64,000 nt of DNA from Celeribacter sp. HF31 (GTDB taxonomy: Bacteria > Pseudomonadota > Alphaproteobacteria > Rhodobacterales > Rhodobacteraceae). Made by a program: the position numbers and the translations under genes. Of this stretch, positions 63,747 through 64,000 are shown piece by piece. Every line of letters begins with the position of its first letter. The stretch's first letter is position 1. The DNA lies in NCBI RefSeq assembly GCF_011806455.1, contig NZ_JAATOT010000003.1, positions 477,661 to 541,660 of the forward strand, read 5' to 3'. The notes beneath the pieces are model-generated. The model ran no database searches and was not told the origin of the DNA. It worked only from the letters and a program-made list of their open reading frames with translations.

Positions 63747-64000
63747 CAGATTGAATGAGGCGGATACCAAATGTTGCGTGGCTTCATGTGGATAACCGCA
63801 ATTCGTTTCGTTAGCGCCTGATGTCATCTGCCGCATTGGCGCCCGAAAACACCATTCTGCCAAAAAAATCATACAAAATTCATTATATAAATCAGTTAGT
63901 TAATATGTTTTTTGAGGAAATCGTCATTTTTCTTTCAAAAAGCGCTTGCGGGTTTGAGCCACTCGCCTTAGAACCCCCTTCACCGGCGGCGCAGACAGCG
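63747..64000 (+). promoter_or_regulatory. AT-rich region and strong promoter-like element, possibly of an rRNA operon
   Basis: No gene is seen in this stretch. Bases 63859-63940 are very AT-rich, like an UP element. TTGCGG (63946-63951) and TTAGAA (63968-63973) with a 16-base spacer, followed by CCCCC, resemble the rRNA-operon promoters I recall from Rhodobacterales. The downstream gene is outside the window, so the assignment is tentative. Confidence 0.4.
63787..63795. other. Perfect DnaA-box-like site
   Basis: TGTGGATAA (reverse complement TTATCCACA), the strongest E. coli DnaA-box sequence. It is a single copy, 40 bases after the GANTC cluster and before an AT-rich block. A 9-base match can occur by chance. 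Confidence 0.4.

Noticed and set aside
63644..63960. Chromosome origin of replication at the right edge
   Set aside because: GANTC sites, a DnaA box and AT-rich DNA occur together, but only one perfect DnaA box was found, there are no usual oriC neighbours and the AT-rich block is better explained by a strong promoter.
1..64000. CRISPR arrays, insertion sequences, prophage or toxin-antitoxin modules
   Set aside because: No regularly spaced repeats, transposase, integrase, phage structural gene or toxin pair was recognised anywhere in the window.

Overview
This window is ordinary chromosomal DNA from an alphaproteobacterium of the Rhodobacterales (a marine Roseobacter-type organism; a Celeribacter-like genus is only a guess). 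The evidence is the high GC and very dense gene packing, many family-typical genes (DUF3576 and DUF3035 lipoproteins, DUF1674/SDHAF4, DUF5665, DUF1643, a zinc-ribbon DNA polymerase IV, an acidic Rhodobacter-type porin), and a striking cluster of GANTC sites, the CcrM methylation motif of this class. I see no phage, insertion sequence, transposase, CRISPR array or large foreign island. About 63 protein genes and one tRNA gene are supported.

Layout. 1-5.0 kb (minus): lptE (cut by the window edge), leuS, a DUF3576 lipoprotein and a major porin. 5.2-11.7 kb: yggS; a minus-strand ribA / L,D-transpeptidase / GNAT operon; an OmpR-type response regulator; exonuclease III; a thioredoxin-TPR co-chaperone; a Lon-substrate-binding-domain protein and a Trm112-like protein. 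11.8-19.5 kb: UbiH-family hydroxylase, amidase, dapC-like aminotransferase, ftsK and lolA. 19.5-25.5 kb: lytic transglycosylase, AEC transporter, hspQ, an RsbW/STAS partner-switch pair, free-methionine-sulfoxide reductase, an RluA-family pseudouridine synthase, 1-Cys peroxiredoxin and a glycosyltransferase. 25.6-36.9 kb: the RNA-processing genes pnp, rpsO, truB and rbfA lie on one strand but are split by putP, an SGNH hydrolase, a Crp/Fnr regulator, an RTX protein and DUF genes; dapB and an SDH assembly factor follow. 36.9-49 kb (plus): rsmB, heparinase-like, purH, lspA, a DUF3035 (BamF-like) lipoprotein, paired M16 peptidases, mutL, rmuC and DUF3775. 49-57.5 kb: a butanediol-type dehydrogenase with a sigma-54-like promoter, MFS transporter, rpmJ, tRNA-Val(GAC), N-formylglutamate amidohydrolase family, dinB, SPFH/NfeD pair, Nudix and pyrF. 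57.5-63.6 kb: clpB with a heat-shock-type promoter, an FMN glutamate-synthase-like protein, and the msrP-msrQ periplasmic methionine sulfoxide repair pair.

Themes. Envelope biogenesis recurs (lptE, lolA, lspA, DUF3035 lipoprotein, L,D-transpeptidase, SLT lipoprotein), as do protein and oxidant repair (clpB, hspQ, thioredoxin-TPR, free-Met-SO reductase, MsrPQ, peroxiredoxin) and translation/RNA maturation. The least explained sequence is the final 359 bases after msrQ: ten GANTC sites within about 100 bp that form two large hairpins, a perfect DnaA-box match, then an AT-rich block and a strong promoter-like element that may start a ribosomal RNA operon beyond the edge. Other points worth a look are an unusual AT-richer segment in leuS just before the KMSKS loop, a hairpin that includes the ribosome binding site of a glycosyltransferase, a hairpin leader on pnp, and a four-cysteine Fnr-like regulator with a non-FNR recognition helix.
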